Of a stretch of DNA of 64,000 bases, positions 7,272 through 15,940 are shown in pieces. The DNA lies in the NCBI GenBank assembly GCA_942493265.1, contig OW818688.1, forward strand, positions 1,116,001 through 1,180,000, read 5' to 3'. The position numbers and the translations under genes were made by a program. The notes beneath the pieces were generated by a model. That model made no database searches. It saw nothing but the letters and a program-made list of their open reading frames with translations, and was not told the DNA's origin. Every line of letters starts with the position of its first letter. The first letter of the stretch is position 1. The stretch is from UBA12481 sp942493265. Lineage in GTDB: Bacteria > Bacteroidota > Bacteroidia > Bacteroidales > UBA12481.

Positions 7272-9221
7272 ATGGAAAACGACGCTGCGACCGGGAACTC
7301 CAGCAAAATTATTCGCCGGATATTTATTCTGCTGTGTATCATCCCCTTTATCCTGCTGCCTTTGCTCAGCCGGGATGCAGGGATTTCGGGCGATGAACCC
7401 GTTCATTACCTGCAGGCTGAAAATGTATATAACTACTTTGCCACCGGAGGGAAGGATTCCTCATCAATCAATACCCCGATCACTTTTCTGAAGTATTACG
7501 GTCAATCCATTGATAATTTGAGTTTTGTGGTCAATAAGGTATTCGGCTTCAAGGAACCCTACCTTACGCGGCATATTATCAATGCCCTTGCCGGAGCCCT
7601 GATTATTGCGTTTACCGGATTGCTGGCGCTTGAAATTTCAGGTTACGGAGCCGGAATCATTGCGATAATTTTCCTGCTGTTGTCACCTGTTTTTTTAGGA
7701 CATACCTATAACAACCTTAAAGATATTCCCTTTGCGCTCGGCTATCTGGTTGCCGTTTTTTACCTGATAAAATTTCTTCGCCAGCTTCCGGTCATCCATT
7801 ACGGATACCTCGCCGGCATAGCCGCAGGAACCGGGTTCGCCATTTCGATACGCGTGGGCGGCATTCTGCTGATTCCCATCCTCCTCTTTTTCAGCACTAT
7901 ACGGATGTGGATCGTACAACCTCCGGGAATGAGGGCAAAATGGATTTTCACATTCCGGATAGCCCTTGCACTCGGAATTACCCTGATTGTATCGTGCATG
8001 GCAGGGGTGATCAACTGGCCGTACGGATTGCAGGCACCGATCAGGCATTCGCTGGAATCGCTCAGCCAGATGACGCACTACATCGTGAGTCTGCGGCAGC
8101 TTTTTGAAGGAAAGATGTACTGGTCGGAAAACCTCCCCTGGTATTATGCCCCGAAATATTTTCTGATCGTATCGCCGGCCATCATACTTGCGGGGATCCC
8201 GCTGTGCCTGCCCATGCTCAAAAAACAGGGATGGTTTATCTTTTCGCTCCTGGTTTTCAGCGCCTTTTTTCCGCTTTTCTGGGTAGTGGTGAGGCATTCC
8301 AATCTGTATGGTAACATCCGCCACCTGCTGTTTATTTATCCGTTTCTGGTTGTGCTGTCGGCAATCGGCTGGTACGAAGCCTGGCTGAAATTTAAAAAGC
8401 CTTTATTCCGATGGGGATTGGCGGGATTACTAATCGCCGGAATGGCCGGGCCGCTGATTCATATCGTTAAAAATCATCCTGTTGAATATGTATACTTCAA
8501 CCGCTTATCGGGCGGGTTACCCCATGCGTATCACCGGTATGAAACCGATTTTTACTTTCATTCGCTCGGACCGGGGGTAAAATGGCTGGAAAAAGAGATT
8601 CTTTCCAAGCCAGGGTCCGATACCCTGGTTGTGGCATCCAATTTCCCCATTGAGCCTTTTCTGGAGAAAAAATTTTCGAAAATCAAAACCGTGTATACCA
8701 CCTGGTTTGATCGGGGCCGCAGCGATTGGGATTACGGTCTTTTCGTGAATGCATACCTGGGTGCGGCGGGATTGCAGGGGAAAAAACTGCCCCCAGGGCA
8801 AATTGTGCATACCATTGCGGTGGAAGGATACGCCATGTGCCTGGTATTGAACCGTGAAGACAAAAGAGATATTCAGGGATACCAGTTCTTTACCGAAGGG
8901 GAATACCGGCAGTCGGCCGATCTTTTGCAGGCTTTAACTCTTGAGGATCCCGGAAACGAAACCGCCTGGCTCTATCTGGGATGGAGCCTGCGCAAGATGA
9001 AGGATTTTGAAGGCTCCGACCGGGCCGGAAGGCAATTGCTGGAGATTTATCCCGAAAGTGAAACCGCACATGAGTTACTCATCTGGAATTGCCTCGATAC
9101 CAAACGGTTTGATCAGGCGGTAACCTTATCGGAGGAGTTGTTGCAGATCAACCCGAAATATGCCCCTGCCCATGCGCTGGGAGATGCCGCACTCGATTCG
9201 GCTGCCTCCGCAAGGCATTAA
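7272..9221 (+). CDS. GT39-like membrane glycosyltransferase with C-terminal TPR region
   Basis: 649 residues. About 10 membrane segments fill residues 15-390. The first periplasmic loop has SGDEPVHYLQAENVYNYF, with an Asp-Glu pair as in protein O-mannosyltransferase/ArnT enzymes that take sugar from a polyprenyl-phosphate donor. Residues ~540-640 form TPR-like helical repeats (for example GNETAWLYLGWSLRKMKDFE and YPESETAHELL), an uncommon C-terminal addition. It lies 10 nt after a matching GT2 gene, which would make its donor. Acceptor unknown. Confidence 0.75.
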   Translation: MENDAATGNSSKIIRRIFILLCIIPFILLPLLSRDAGISGDEPVHYLQAENVYNYFATGGKDSSSINTPITFLKYYGQSIDNLSFVVNKVFGFKEPYLTRHIINALAGALIIAFTGLLALEISGYGAGIIAIIFLLLSPVFLGHTYNNLKDIPFALGYLVAVFYLIKFLRQLPVIHYGYLAGIAAGTGFAISIRVGGILLIPILLFFSTIRMWIVQPPGMRAKWIFTFRIALALGITLIVSCMAGVINWPYGLQAPIRHSLESLSQMTHYIVSLRQLFEGKMYWSENLPWYYAPKYFLIVSPAIILAGIPLCLPMLKKQGWFIFSLLVFSAFFPLFWVVVRHSNLYGNIRHLLFIYPFLVVLSAIGWYEAWLKFKKPLFRWGLAGLLIAGMAGPLIHIVKNHPVEYVYFNRLSGGLPHAYHRYETDFYFHSLGPGVKWLEKEILSKPGSDTLVVASNFPIEPFLEKKFSKIKTVYTTWFDRGRSDWDYGLFVNAYLGAAGLQGKKLPPGQIVHTIAVEGYAMCLVLNREDKRDIQGYQFFTEGEYRQSADLLQALTLEDPGNETAWLYLGWSLRKMKDFEGSDRAGRQLLEIYPESETAHELLIWNCLDTKRFDQAVTLSEELLQINPKYAPAHALGDAALDSAASARH

Positions 9222-9322
9222 AATCTGCCCCCAGTTCTTAAAAAATGTTAAATCCTCAAGAGGGTATTGAAATCGCTATATTTTTATGACGTACAAATCG
9301 AAAAATCAATACAATCCCCAAA

Positions 9323-11704
9323 ATGAAAAAGTACTTGCTGGTATTCGTTCTTGTTTTTGCCGGTTCGCTGGTTTACGCACAGTATAAAGCCGATTTCAGG
9401 TCAGCTGAAAAGTTTGGCAGTGAGAACCTGGCAAAAATGATCGGGAGCACATCCGTGCAGCCAAACTGGCTAAAAAAATCGGATCTTTTCTGGTATTCAT
9501 ACAAAACCGGCGACGGGAATTTGTGGTGGCTGGTTGATCCTGCAAAAAAATCGAAAGCCCCCCTGTTCGATGTATACTATCTGGCAGCAAAGATTAATGA
9601 GATGATTGCCAAGCCGGTGAATCACCTCGATCTTCCGATCAAGAACCTGAAATTCAAGGACGATAACAAATCCTTCAACTTTGAGGTTGACAGCTTTAAA
9701 TTTGAGTACAAGCTTGCCAATAAGGAAATTACAATTGTTGATACGATTGAAAAGGAAAAGAAGAAGGACGACCGGTGGATGAATTACAATAAGGATTCCA
9801 CGTGGATTGTATTTGCCCGGAAGCATAACCTGTTCCTGATGAAAACCAAGGACAAGGATAGTGTTGAATATCAACTAACTACCGATGGTGAAAAATACTA
9901 TTCCTGGCAGGCTGATGATCAGGACACCACCAGCACCAAGCGTTTGCGTGCCTCGGGAAGATGGATGGAAGACAATAAAAAATTCTTTGTCGACCGCAAT
10001 GATTCGCGGAAAGTAAAGGATTTATGGGTAATCAATGTGCTCAAGAATCCCCGTCCGGAGCTCGAGACCTACCGTTATGCCATGCCTGGTGATGAAAATG
10101 TTCCGCAGAGTGAATTGTGGGTATTTGATGTGGATGCCAAAAAAGGCGTCAAAATTCAGACTGATAAATGGAAAGATCAGACAGTGGGAGTTGATCTGAT
10201 CAATAAAAGAACAGATGAACTGATTTTCATCCGCAAGGACCGCACCTGTGCCAAATTGGATATCTGCAAGGCCAGCACGGCAACAGGTGAATCCAAGGTT
10301 ATCTATTCCGAAACGAATGAGCCCTATTTCAACAATGAATACACCAACCTTCATATCATCAATGATGGTAAGGAGATGATCTGGTGGTCGGAACGCACCG
10401 GGTTCGGTCAGCTCTATCTGTACGACGGCGAGGGCAAACTGAAAAATGCCATCACATCCGGTAATTTCATCGTCGGAAGTGTAACCCGCATCGATACCCT
10501 GGGCCGGGAAATCTATTTTGAGGCATTCAACCGCGAGCCAGGAATTGATCCAAACTATGCGCTGATTTATAAAGCGAAACTTGATGGGACAGGTTTTCAG
10601 CTGGTTACCCCGGAAGATGCCACTCACTCGGTGAGCTTCCCGGAATCGAGCAAGTATATGGTCGACAATTATTCACGCATTGACCTGGCACCAAAATCCA
10701 TCCTCCGCGACAATAAAGGCAACATTCTGCTGGATCTCGAAACGATGGATCTGAGGCGATTGATTGAAACCGGATGGCAGATGCCGGAACGGTTTAAGGT
10801 TAAGGCTGTTGACGGCGTCACCGATCTGTACGGCGAAATGTGGAAGCCTTTCAAAATGGAAAAGGACCGCAAATATCCGATTATCTCGTATGTATATCCC
10901 GGTCCTCAAACTGAAAGTGTAAGCATCCGGTTCACTACCACCGGCGGTAAAAACCAGTCGCTGGCCCAGCTGGGCTTTGTCGTGATTTCAGTAGGACACC
11001 GCGGCGGCAGTCCGAAACGCTACAAATATTATCACACATTCGGATATGAGAACCTGCGTGATTATGCGCTGGCTGATGATAAATATGCACTGGAGCAGCT
11101 GGCCGACCGGTATGATTTCATCGACATTTCAAAAGTTGGTATTTTCGGTCATTCAGGCGGCGGATTCATGTCCACTGCAGCTATACTCACCTATCCTGAT
11201 TTCTATACAGCTGCAGTATCCTCGGCCGGTAACCACGACAACAACATTTACAATTTGTGGTGGGGTGAAACGCATAATGGGGTGAAGGAGATCACGAAGC
11301 CGGCAAAAACGAAAAGTGTTAAGGACGTTAAGGAGGTGAAGGACGTTAAGGAGGTGAAGAATGGGGAGCCGGAATTTGCGGCGGATTCGGTTAAGAAGGA
11401 GATGGTTACGACGTATGAGGCTAAGATTAACAAGAATCAGGATCTGGCCAAAAACCTGAAAGGCCACCTCATGCTGGTTCATGGAGATGTTGACAATAAC
11501 GTTCATCCGGGCAATTCAGTCCGGGTAGCTGATGCCCTGATTGCCGCCGGCAAGCGGTTCGACTTCATGACCATGCCCGGTCAGCGCCACGGTTTCGGTG
11601 CCTACACAAAATATTTCGACCGCATGATGTGGTACTATTTCGCCGAGCATTTGCTGGGTGATTACCGGAACAATGTGGAGATCTATTTGCCTGACGAGAG
11701 GTAG
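9323..11704 (+). CDS. S9 family peptidase (dipeptidyl peptidase IV-like), exported
   Basis: 793 residues. A signal peptide MKKYLLVFVLVFAGSLVYAQ is followed by a DPP IV N-terminal beta-propeller (about 90-490) and an alpha/beta hydrolase domain (about 540-793). The catalytic Ser is residue 611 in GIFGHSGGGF, the Asp lies in VHGDVDNNVHP and the His in PGQRHGFG. The family removes dipeptides from N-termini, classically after Pro or Ala, in the periplasm or at the surface. Unusual feature: residues ~654-690 hold a Lys/Val/Asp-rich stretch made of KDVKEV units that most homologues lack. It lies after GVKE and before the conserved NQDLAKNLKGHL. See the separate repeat entry. Confidence 0.92.
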   Translation: MKKYLLVFVLVFAGSLVYAQYKADFRSAEKFGSENLAKMIGSTSVQPNWLKKSDLFWYSYKTGDGNLWWLVDPAKKSKAPLFDVYYLAAKINEMIAKPVNHLDLPIKNLKFKDDNKSFNFEVDSFKFEYKLANKEITIVDTIEKEKKKDDRWMNYNKDSTWIVFARKHNLFLMKTKDKDSVEYQLTTDGEKYYSWQADDQDTTSTKRLRASGRWMEDNKKFFVDRNDSRKVKDLWVINVLKNPRPELETYRYAMPGDENVPQSELWVFDVDAKKGVKIQTDKWKDQTVGVDLINKRTDELIFIRKDRTCAKLDICKASTATGESKVIYSETNEPYFNNEYTNLHIINDGKEMIWWSERTGFGQLYLYDGEGKLKNAITSGNFIVGSVTRIDTLGREIYFEAFNREPGIDPNYALIYKAKLDGTGFQLVTPEDATHSVSFPESSKYMVDNYSRIDLAPKSILRDNKGNILLDLETMDLRRLIETGWQMPERFKVKAVDGVTDLYGEMWKPFKMEKDRKYPIISYVYPGPQTESVSIRFTTTGGKNQSLAQLGFVVISVGHRGGSPKRYKYYHTFGYENLRDYALADDKYALEQLADRYDFIDISKVGIFGHSGGGFMSTAAILTYPDFYTAAVSSAGNHDNNIYNLWWGETHNGVKEITKPAKTKSVKDVKEVKDVKEVKNGEPEFAADSVKKEMVTTYEAKINKNQDLAKNLKGHLMLVHGDVDNNVHPGNSVRVADALIAAGKRFDFMTMPGQRHGFGAYTKYFDRMMWYYFAEHLLGDYRNNVEIYLPDER
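11324..11359 (+). repeat. Two 18-bp tandem repeats inside the DPP IV coding sequence
   Basis: GACGTTAAGGAGGTGAAG occurs twice in direct succession (11324-11341 and 11342-11359) and encodes DVKEVK twice, with a partial copy ahead of it. It resembles the noncoding GTTAAG/GGTGAGG-rich repeat at 13984-14066. The length is a multiple of three, so the frame is kept. Confidence 0.75.
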
Positions 11705-11747
11705 GAGGGAGAAGAGGCATCTGAAGGCCCCTCGTTAGAGGAAGGAG

Positions 11748-11841
11748 GTCCCGACTTTCGTCGGGATGACACTTCTCCGAGGGTAGGTTGGTGATGCAAT
11801 GCACCGCCCCCTTTTCTGTCATCCCCGCGCAGGCGGGGACA
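11748..11841. repeat. Two dispersed intergenic palindromic repeats
   Basis: 11748-11780 carries GTCCCGACTTTCGTCGGGAT plus a GACACTTCTCCGA tail, also found at 16761 and 16841. 11817-11841 carries TGTCATCCCCGCGCAGGCGG, also found three times at 38169-38303 and in reverse at 51232. They fill the gap between two convergent genes and may help end transcription. Confidence 0.75.
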
Positions 11842-11845
11842 GATT

Positions 11846-12313
11846 TTATCCTTTAAAGCCCGTCATATGATGTGTGCCATCACAAAACGGCTTGTTGTGG
11901 CTGGCTCCGCAGCGGCAGAGGGCAATCTGGTCGGCGGTTTCGATGATTTCGCCTGAGGTTCTTTTCATTCTGAAATGACCTTTCACCAGGGCAGGGCCGC
12001 CATCGATCAATACAATCTCCGTAACGGGCACCGGAACCATTTCCTCACCTGTAGGTTCTGCGGTGAGTTCTTCCTGTTCAACCGGGGTAAGATCCTTGTT
12101 CCATTTCCAGGTTAGGGCATCGGTTGGGCACTTCTCAACGATATCGATAATCTCTTGAGTGGAAGCCCCCTGCATGTTTACCCAGGGTCGCTTGGTTGGA
12201 TCGAAAACCTTGCGCAGTTTCATAAAGCAGATCGTTGCATGTATGCAGGTATCCGGTTTCCAGAAGACGGTGATTTCACCGTTGGTATATTCTCGGTTAT
12301 TCGTGGTGCTCAT
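11846..12313 (-). CDS. Fused 4Fe-4S mono-cluster (Fer4_19/YjdI) and CDGSH iron-sulfur protein
   Basis: 155 residues with two iron-sulfur domains. Residues ~8-75 match the divergent mono-cluster ferredoxin YjdI type (KPDTCIHATICF and KCPTDAL supply Cys ligands). Residues ~105-155 are a CDGSH zinc-finger-like domain with CRCGASHNKPFCDGTH, the Cys3-His set that binds a labile 2Fe-2S cluster. Elsewhere these are often separate genes. The role is probably electron transfer or redox sensing in the cytoplasm; the partner is unknown. It lies 45 nt downstream of a DUF1080 gene on the same strand, with a palindrome between. Confidence 0.87.
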   Translation of the reverse strand: MSTTNNREYTNGEITVFWKPDTCIHATICFMKLRKVFDPTKRPWVNMQGASTQEIIDIVEKCPTDALTWKWNKDLTPVEQEELTAEPTGEEMVPVPVTEIVLIDGGPALVKGHFRMKRTSGEIIETADQIALCRCGASHNKPFCDGTHHMTGFKG

Positions 12314-12325
12314 GTGATGGGGATA

Positions 12326-12349
12326 AACCCCGGCTTGAAAGCCGGGGTT
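12326..12349. repeat. Palindrome AACCCCGGC(TTGAA)GCCGGGGTT
   Basis: Near-perfect 24-nt hairpin, arms of 11 bp around GA. Similar hairpins lie at 14939 and 48591-48664. It sits in the 45-nt gap between two minus-strand genes and may separate their transcripts. Confidence 0.7.
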
Positions 12350-12358
12350 AGTGATAAG

Positions 12359-13069
12359 TTATAATTTTCGGATTTTGACGTTGCGGAAGCTGGTAGTACC
12401 GCCATGATCCTGAAGGGCGATGAAACCTTCCTTATACTTGCAGTACCCTTCAACATCTTTCCACTTCGATTTATTTTTCAGTTCGGTCCATTCCGGGGTC
12501 CACATTTCATACTCAACAACTTTCCGGTCGTTCAGCCAATGCTCAACATGAGCGCCCTTCACAACGATTTTTGCGGTATTCCACTGATCGAGTGTTTTCA
12601 CCTGTCCGAATTTTGGAGGATGAACATCATAGTTGGCGCCTGAATTGTTTTTAGGGTGCGAAGTTGGGGACCCCACATCATCAAGCAGCTGGTATTCCGG
12701 ACCGGTCATATAAACGGTTTCATATTGATCGCCTTCGACCACATGGAAAAAGATCCCGGAATTACTGTTCTGAGCGACTTTCCATTCCAGGTACAATTCA
12801 AAATCGGTGAATTTTTCTTTGGTAACAATATCGCCGCCTTTGCCCTCGGGAAGTCCGAGTGCGGTAAAAGCTCCGTCCTCAATGGCCCATCCCTGCACTT
12901 TATCCATCTTGTAGCAACGCCACTTATCCAATGATTTGCCATCAAATAAAAGTTGCCATCCTTCGCTTATTTCCTTCTTAGTCAATTTATTAAGACTTTG
13001 TGCGGAAACATTTTTTCCGATAAAGAGAACCATTAAAGCCATTACGGCAACCGAGACAAGTTTTTTCAT
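12359..13069 (-). CDS. DUF1080 (3-keto-disaccharide hydrolase family) secreted protein
   Basis: 236 residues from the ATG at 13069. A longer frame to 13138 lacks sense and overlaps the divergent nitroreductase gene. The signal peptide is MKKLVSVAVMALMVLFIGKNVSAQ. The beta-sandwich shows the family landmarks WQLLFDGKSLDKWRCYK, GGDIVTKEKFTDFELYLEWK, NSGIFFHV and the C-terminal IALQDHGGTTSFRNVKIRKL. It is a second, diverged copy relative to the protein at 1153. Probably periplasmic, acting on oxidised glycosides. It stands apart from the sugar cassette, so its substrate may differ. Confidence 0.88.
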   Translation of the reverse strand: MKKLVSVAVMALMVLFIGKNVSAQSLNKLTKKEISEGWQLLFDGKSLDKWRCYKMDKVQGWAIEDGAFTALGLPEGKGGDIVTKEKFTDFELYLEWKVAQNSNSGIFFHVVEGDQYETVYMTGPEYQLLDDVGSPTSHPKNNSGANYDVHPPKFGQVKTLDQWNTAKIVVKGAHVEHWLNDRKVVEYEMWTPEWTELKNKSKWKDVEGYCKYKEGFIALQDHGGTTSFRNVKIRKL

Positions 13070-13125
13070 GTTTTTTCGTTTTAAAGGGCTGAAATTACTT
13101 TCTTTCCTCGATATTGTCAAACTGC

Positions 13126-13986
13126 ATGAAACAAACACTGAATATCAACACCCCGGCATCGGCCCTGATCCGCATCCGAACCTCGCGGCGCACCTATCGT
13201 CCGGAGCCCTTATCTGAAGAAATTCTCGAAACCATCCGGCAACAGCTCGTTGAAATTCAGGAAGGTCCGCTGGGATCCAAAATGGAATTTTCGCTGATCA
13301 GTCTGCATGATATTTCCACGCAAAAGCTGAAGCTCGGCACCTATGGTTTTATCCAGGGGGCTCGTTATTTCATTGCCGGACAAATAATTCCATCAAAAGA
13401 AGCATTTCTGGATTATGGCTTTTCGCTGGAGAAGCTGATTCTCAGCCTTACCCGGATGGGACTTGGAACCTGCTGGCTGGGCGGAACTTTTGACCGGAGC
13501 GAATTTGCCAAAGCGATTCATCTTAAAGAGGGACAGGTTATTCCGGCGATCACGCCGGTAGGATATGCCACAGCTTCCCGGGGGCTTGGCGACCGGCTCA
13601 TCCGGTTAGGGGCAGGTTCAAAAAACCGGTTGCCGTGGGAGAAAGTCTTTTTCGACCAAAAATCCGGTGCGCCGCTGGAAAGCGGGGGAAACGATCCCTG
13701 GCACAGCATTTTAGAATCCGTGCGCATCGGTCCGTCGGCCTCCAATAACCAACCCTGGCGGATTGTTGCCGACGGTAACCTTTTCAGGTTTTACATATCC
13801 CGGAAACCCGGATATCAGAAGGCTTTCAGCATGGTCGACATGCAGATGCTCGATATGGGCATCGCGATGGCCCACTTCGATCTCACAGCCCGCGAAAAAG
13901 GTATCATTCCGGAATGGAAAATCGCGGAAGTAACAGAAGGGTTTGAAGGGGGGGAATATGTAATTTCTGTACTTTTACGAGGGTGA
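13126..13986 (+). CDS. Putative TM1586-type nitroreductase
   Basis: 286 residues from the ATG at 13126; an upstream TTG at 13114 is less likely. Two tandem nitroreductase-like halves are visible: IRTSRRTYRPEPLSE near the N-terminus with the Arg-rich FMN phosphate site, the LGTCWLGGTFDRSEFAKA segment, and a second half beginning ESVRIGPSASNNQPWRIV. This fits the putative TM nitroreductase family (PF14512), a flavin reductase fold of unknown physiological substrate. Divergent from the DUF1080 gene with a 56-nt shared promoter region. Cytoplasmic. Confidence 0.8.
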   Translation: MKQTLNINTPASALIRIRTSRRTYRPEPLSEEILETIRQQLVEIQEGPLGSKMEFSLISLHDISTQKLKLGTYGFIQGARYFIAGQIIPSKEAFLDYGFSLEKLILSLTRMGLGTCWLGGTFDRSEFAKAIHLKEGQVIPAITPVGYATASRGLGDRLIRLGAGSKNRLPWEKVFFDQKSGAPLESGGNDPWHSILESVRIGPSASNNQPWRIVADGNLFRFYISRKPGYQKAFSMVDMQMLDMGIAMAHFDLTAREKGIIPEWKIAEVTEGFEGGEYVISVLLRG

Positions 13987-14066
13987 AGAACGTGAAGAAC
14001 GTAAAGAGGGTTAAGAATGTTAAGGGGGTGAGGAAGTGAGGGGGTGAGGAGGTGAGGAGGTGAGGG
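13984..14066 (+). repeat. G-rich low-complexity repeat (GTGAAGAAC / GGTGAGGA units)
   Basis: A purine-rich stretch beginning GTGAAGAACGTGAAGAACGT and passing into repeated GAGGTGAG units. It resembles the DNA that encodes the KDVKEV insert at 11324-11359. The closely spaced GG/GGGGG runs might form a two-layer G-quadruplex. It lies between the nitroreductase stop and dtd. Confidence 0.65.
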
Positions 14067-14115
14067 AATAAAGGAAAAATGTGAAGATTCGAATCTCTAA
14101 CTTCAATAATAATCC

Positions 14116-14568
14116 GTGAGAGCACTGATTCAAAGAGTTACAAAGGCAAGTGTCACCATTGCGAACTGTGAGTATTCGGCGATCGGTGCGGGTTTGCTGA
14201 TACTGATCGGGATCGAGATCGCCGACGGGGAAGAGGATATCGCATGGCTTTGCAATAAAATTGCGGGTCTGAGGATATTCGAAGATGCGGCGGGGGTGAT
14301 GAATCTTTCAGTTAAGGACATTGGCGGCGAAGCGCTGGTTGTTTCTCAGTTTACACTTCATGCACGGGTAAAAAAGGGATTCCGCCCGTCGTATATTGAT
14401 GCGGCACCGCCAGCCATGAGCATCCCATTGTATGAGCAGTTTGTGCATGCATTGGAAGCGGAGCTGGGCAAACCAGTTAAAACCGGTGAATTCGGAGCCA
14501 TGATGGAAGTAGCTTTGGTGAATGACGGTCCGGTGACCATCTGGATAGATACAAAAAATAAATTATGA
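14116..14568 (+). CDS. dtd: D-aminoacyl-tRNA deacylase
   Basis: 150 residues from a GTG start, since the conserved family N-terminus MRALIQRVTKASVTI begins exactly there. Hydrolyses D-amino acids (and glycine mischarged on tRNA-Ala) from tRNA. Hallmarks: LVVSQFTLHA (SQFTL motif holding the catalytic Thr region) and the GxPV-like loop near GKPVKTGEFGAMMEV (cross-subunit Gly-cisPro). Length is normal. It overlaps the MazG-like gene by 4 nt, so they are co-translated, a common pairing in Bacteroidota. Confidence 0.95.
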   Translation: MRALIQRVTKASVTIANCEYSAIGAGLLILIGIEIADGEEDIAWLCNKIAGLRIFEDAAGVMNLSVKDIGGEALVVSQFTLHARVKKGFRPSYIDAAPPAMSIPLYEQFVHALEAELGKPVKTGEFGAMMEVALVNDGPVTIWIDTKNKL

Positions 14569-14924
14569 CAATACAGGATGCACAGGACTCTGTTGATCAA
14601 TGGATTAAAACCTATGGAGTCCGGTATTTTTCAGAACTCACGAATCTTGCGATCCTCACTGAAGAAGTTGGCGAGCTCGCCAGGATTATATCCCGCCGGT
14701 ACGGAGATCAATCGGAAAAAGAGAGTGATAAAAACAAGAATATCGACGATGAAATGGCGGATGTTTTGTGGGTGCTGATCTGTTTGGCCAACCAAACCGG
14801 CGTGAACCTCACGGAGGCTCTTGAAAGCAACATCCGCAAAAAAACGGAACGCGACTCCCTCCGCCATATTAACAACCCTAAACTCTATGACACCCCTCAA
14901 CTTAATGACACCTCTCAACCCTGA
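14565..14924 (+). CDS. MazG-like nucleotide pyrophosphohydrolase
   Basis: 119 residues. The helical core has the metal-binding EEVGELARIISRRYG (E-x2-E) and DDEMADVLWVLICLAN (E-x2-D) motifs of the all-alpha NTP pyrophosphatase superfamily, which hydrolyses non-canonical or excess NTPs. The last ~17 residues (NPKLYDTPQLNDTSQP) are encoded by two imperfect copies of an ATGACACCYCTCAAC unit, so the natural end may have been extended by repeat DNA. Coupled to dtd through an ATGA overlap. Confidence 0.88.
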   Translation: MTIQDAQDSVDQWIKTYGVRYFSELTNLAILTEEVGELARIISRRYGDQSEKESDKNKNIDDEMADVLWVLICLANQTGVNLTEALESNIRKKTERDSLRHINNPKLYDTPQLNDTSQP

Positions 14925-14938
14925 TCTACCTCATGATT

Positions 14939-14962
14939 AACCCCGGCCTTCAGGCCGGGGAT
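14939..14962. repeat. Palindrome AACCCCGGCC-TTCA-GGCCGGGG
   Basis: Hairpin of the same family as those at 12326 and 48591-48664, in the gap between the MazG-like gene and deoC. Confidence 0.65.
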
Positions 14963-14991
14963 TTCTCACCCATAACTAACACCCTAACCAA

Positions 14992-15873
14992 ATGGAAATC
15001 ATCAACGCATACATCGAAAAATACGGACGTGGCGATAATGACCGGTTCACCTCCGCAGAATGTCTGGAGCTGGCCGGTTCCATCCCCGAGGAATTCTCAA
15101 CCCCCGAACATCTGAAAAAGATATTCAGCTTGCTGGACCTCACCACGTTAAATCCCGAAGATAATAATGCCACCGCGCATAAGTTCACGCATCTCCTCAA
15201 CCGGTTTCCGGAAACATATCCCGGCATGCCATCGGTGGCGGCGATCTGTGTATACCCGATGCTGGTAGAGGATATCCGGAAAGGTCTGGAAGCCCCCGGA
15301 GTAAAAATTGCAGCCGTAGGGGCAGGATTTCCATCTTCCCAGACTTTCCTGGCGGTGAAACTTGCAGAATGCGGTTTGCTCGTGAAAAAAGGCGCTGATG
15401 AAATTGATGTGGTCATTTCCGTTGGCCGGTTTCTTGCGGGGGAATATCTTGAAGTTCTGAATGAACTGATCCTGATCCGCGAAGCAACATCCGGGGCAAA
15501 ACTCAAGGTAATACTGGAAACCGGACTGCTGAAATCGGCTGTCAATATCCGTCTGGCCAGTTTGATTGCCATGGAAGCCGGAGCTGATTTCATCAAAACC
15601 TCAACCGGCAAGATCCCGGTGGCGGCAACGCCCGAAGCGGTTAATGTGATGGCGAAGGCTATCCGCGACTATTACGCCCTCACCGGAAAAGCCGTGGGAC
15701 TAAAACCGGCCGGTGGAATCGTTGAGGTGAGCGACGCCATTGTTTATTATTCCTTGATCCATAAACTGTTGGGCGATGAGTGGCTGCGGCCCGAACGGTT
15801 CAGGATAGGCGCAAGCCGGCTGGCTAACAACCTCCTCACAGTAATCATGGGGCATGAAGAACGTTATTTTTAA
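14992..15873 (+). CDS. deoC: Deoxyribose-phosphate aldolase
   Basis: 293 residues, the longer DeoC type. Reaction: 2-deoxyribose 5-phosphate to acetaldehyde plus glyceraldehyde 3-phosphate. Landmarks: VAAICVYPMLV at the first barrel strands, GADEIDVVISVGRFLAGEY, LKVILETGLL, the Schiff-base Lys in DFIKTSTGKIP, and the second active Lys in VGLKPAGGI. It has its own gap upstream and is followed by a 98-nt promoter region for the ArsR gene. It feeds deoxynucleoside carbon into glycolysis. Confidence 0.96.
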   Translation: MEIINAYIEKYGRGDNDRFTSAECLELAGSIPEEFSTPEHLKKIFSLLDLTTLNPEDNNATAHKFTHLLNRFPETYPGMPSVAAICVYPMLVEDIRKGLEAPGVKIAAVGAGFPSSQTFLAVKLAECGLLVKKGADEIDVVISVGRFLAGEYLEVLNELILIREATSGAKLKVILETGLLKSAVNIRLASLIAMEAGADFIKTSTGKIPVAATPEAVNVMAKAIRDYYALTGKAVGLKPAGGIVEVSDAIVYYSLIHKLLGDEWLRPERFRIGASRLANNLLTVIMGHEERYF

Positions 15874-15940
15874 GCCCCAAACTTGACTAAAATCATATAA
15901 CCGCCTGACTAATATTATCTTTTATACAGCAAAACATTTA

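Noticed and set aside
7695..8324. 209-codon minus-strand frame
   Set aside because: Antisense shadow of the GT39-like membrane protein.
9794..9809. Third parS-like site (GATTCCACGTGGATTG)
   Set aside because: Only the central CCACGTGG is shared and the flanks do not match; it encodes DSTWIV in the DPP IV gene, so chance is sufficient. The same applies to TTTCACGTGATC near 5468 and CCACGTGGAAG near 48511.
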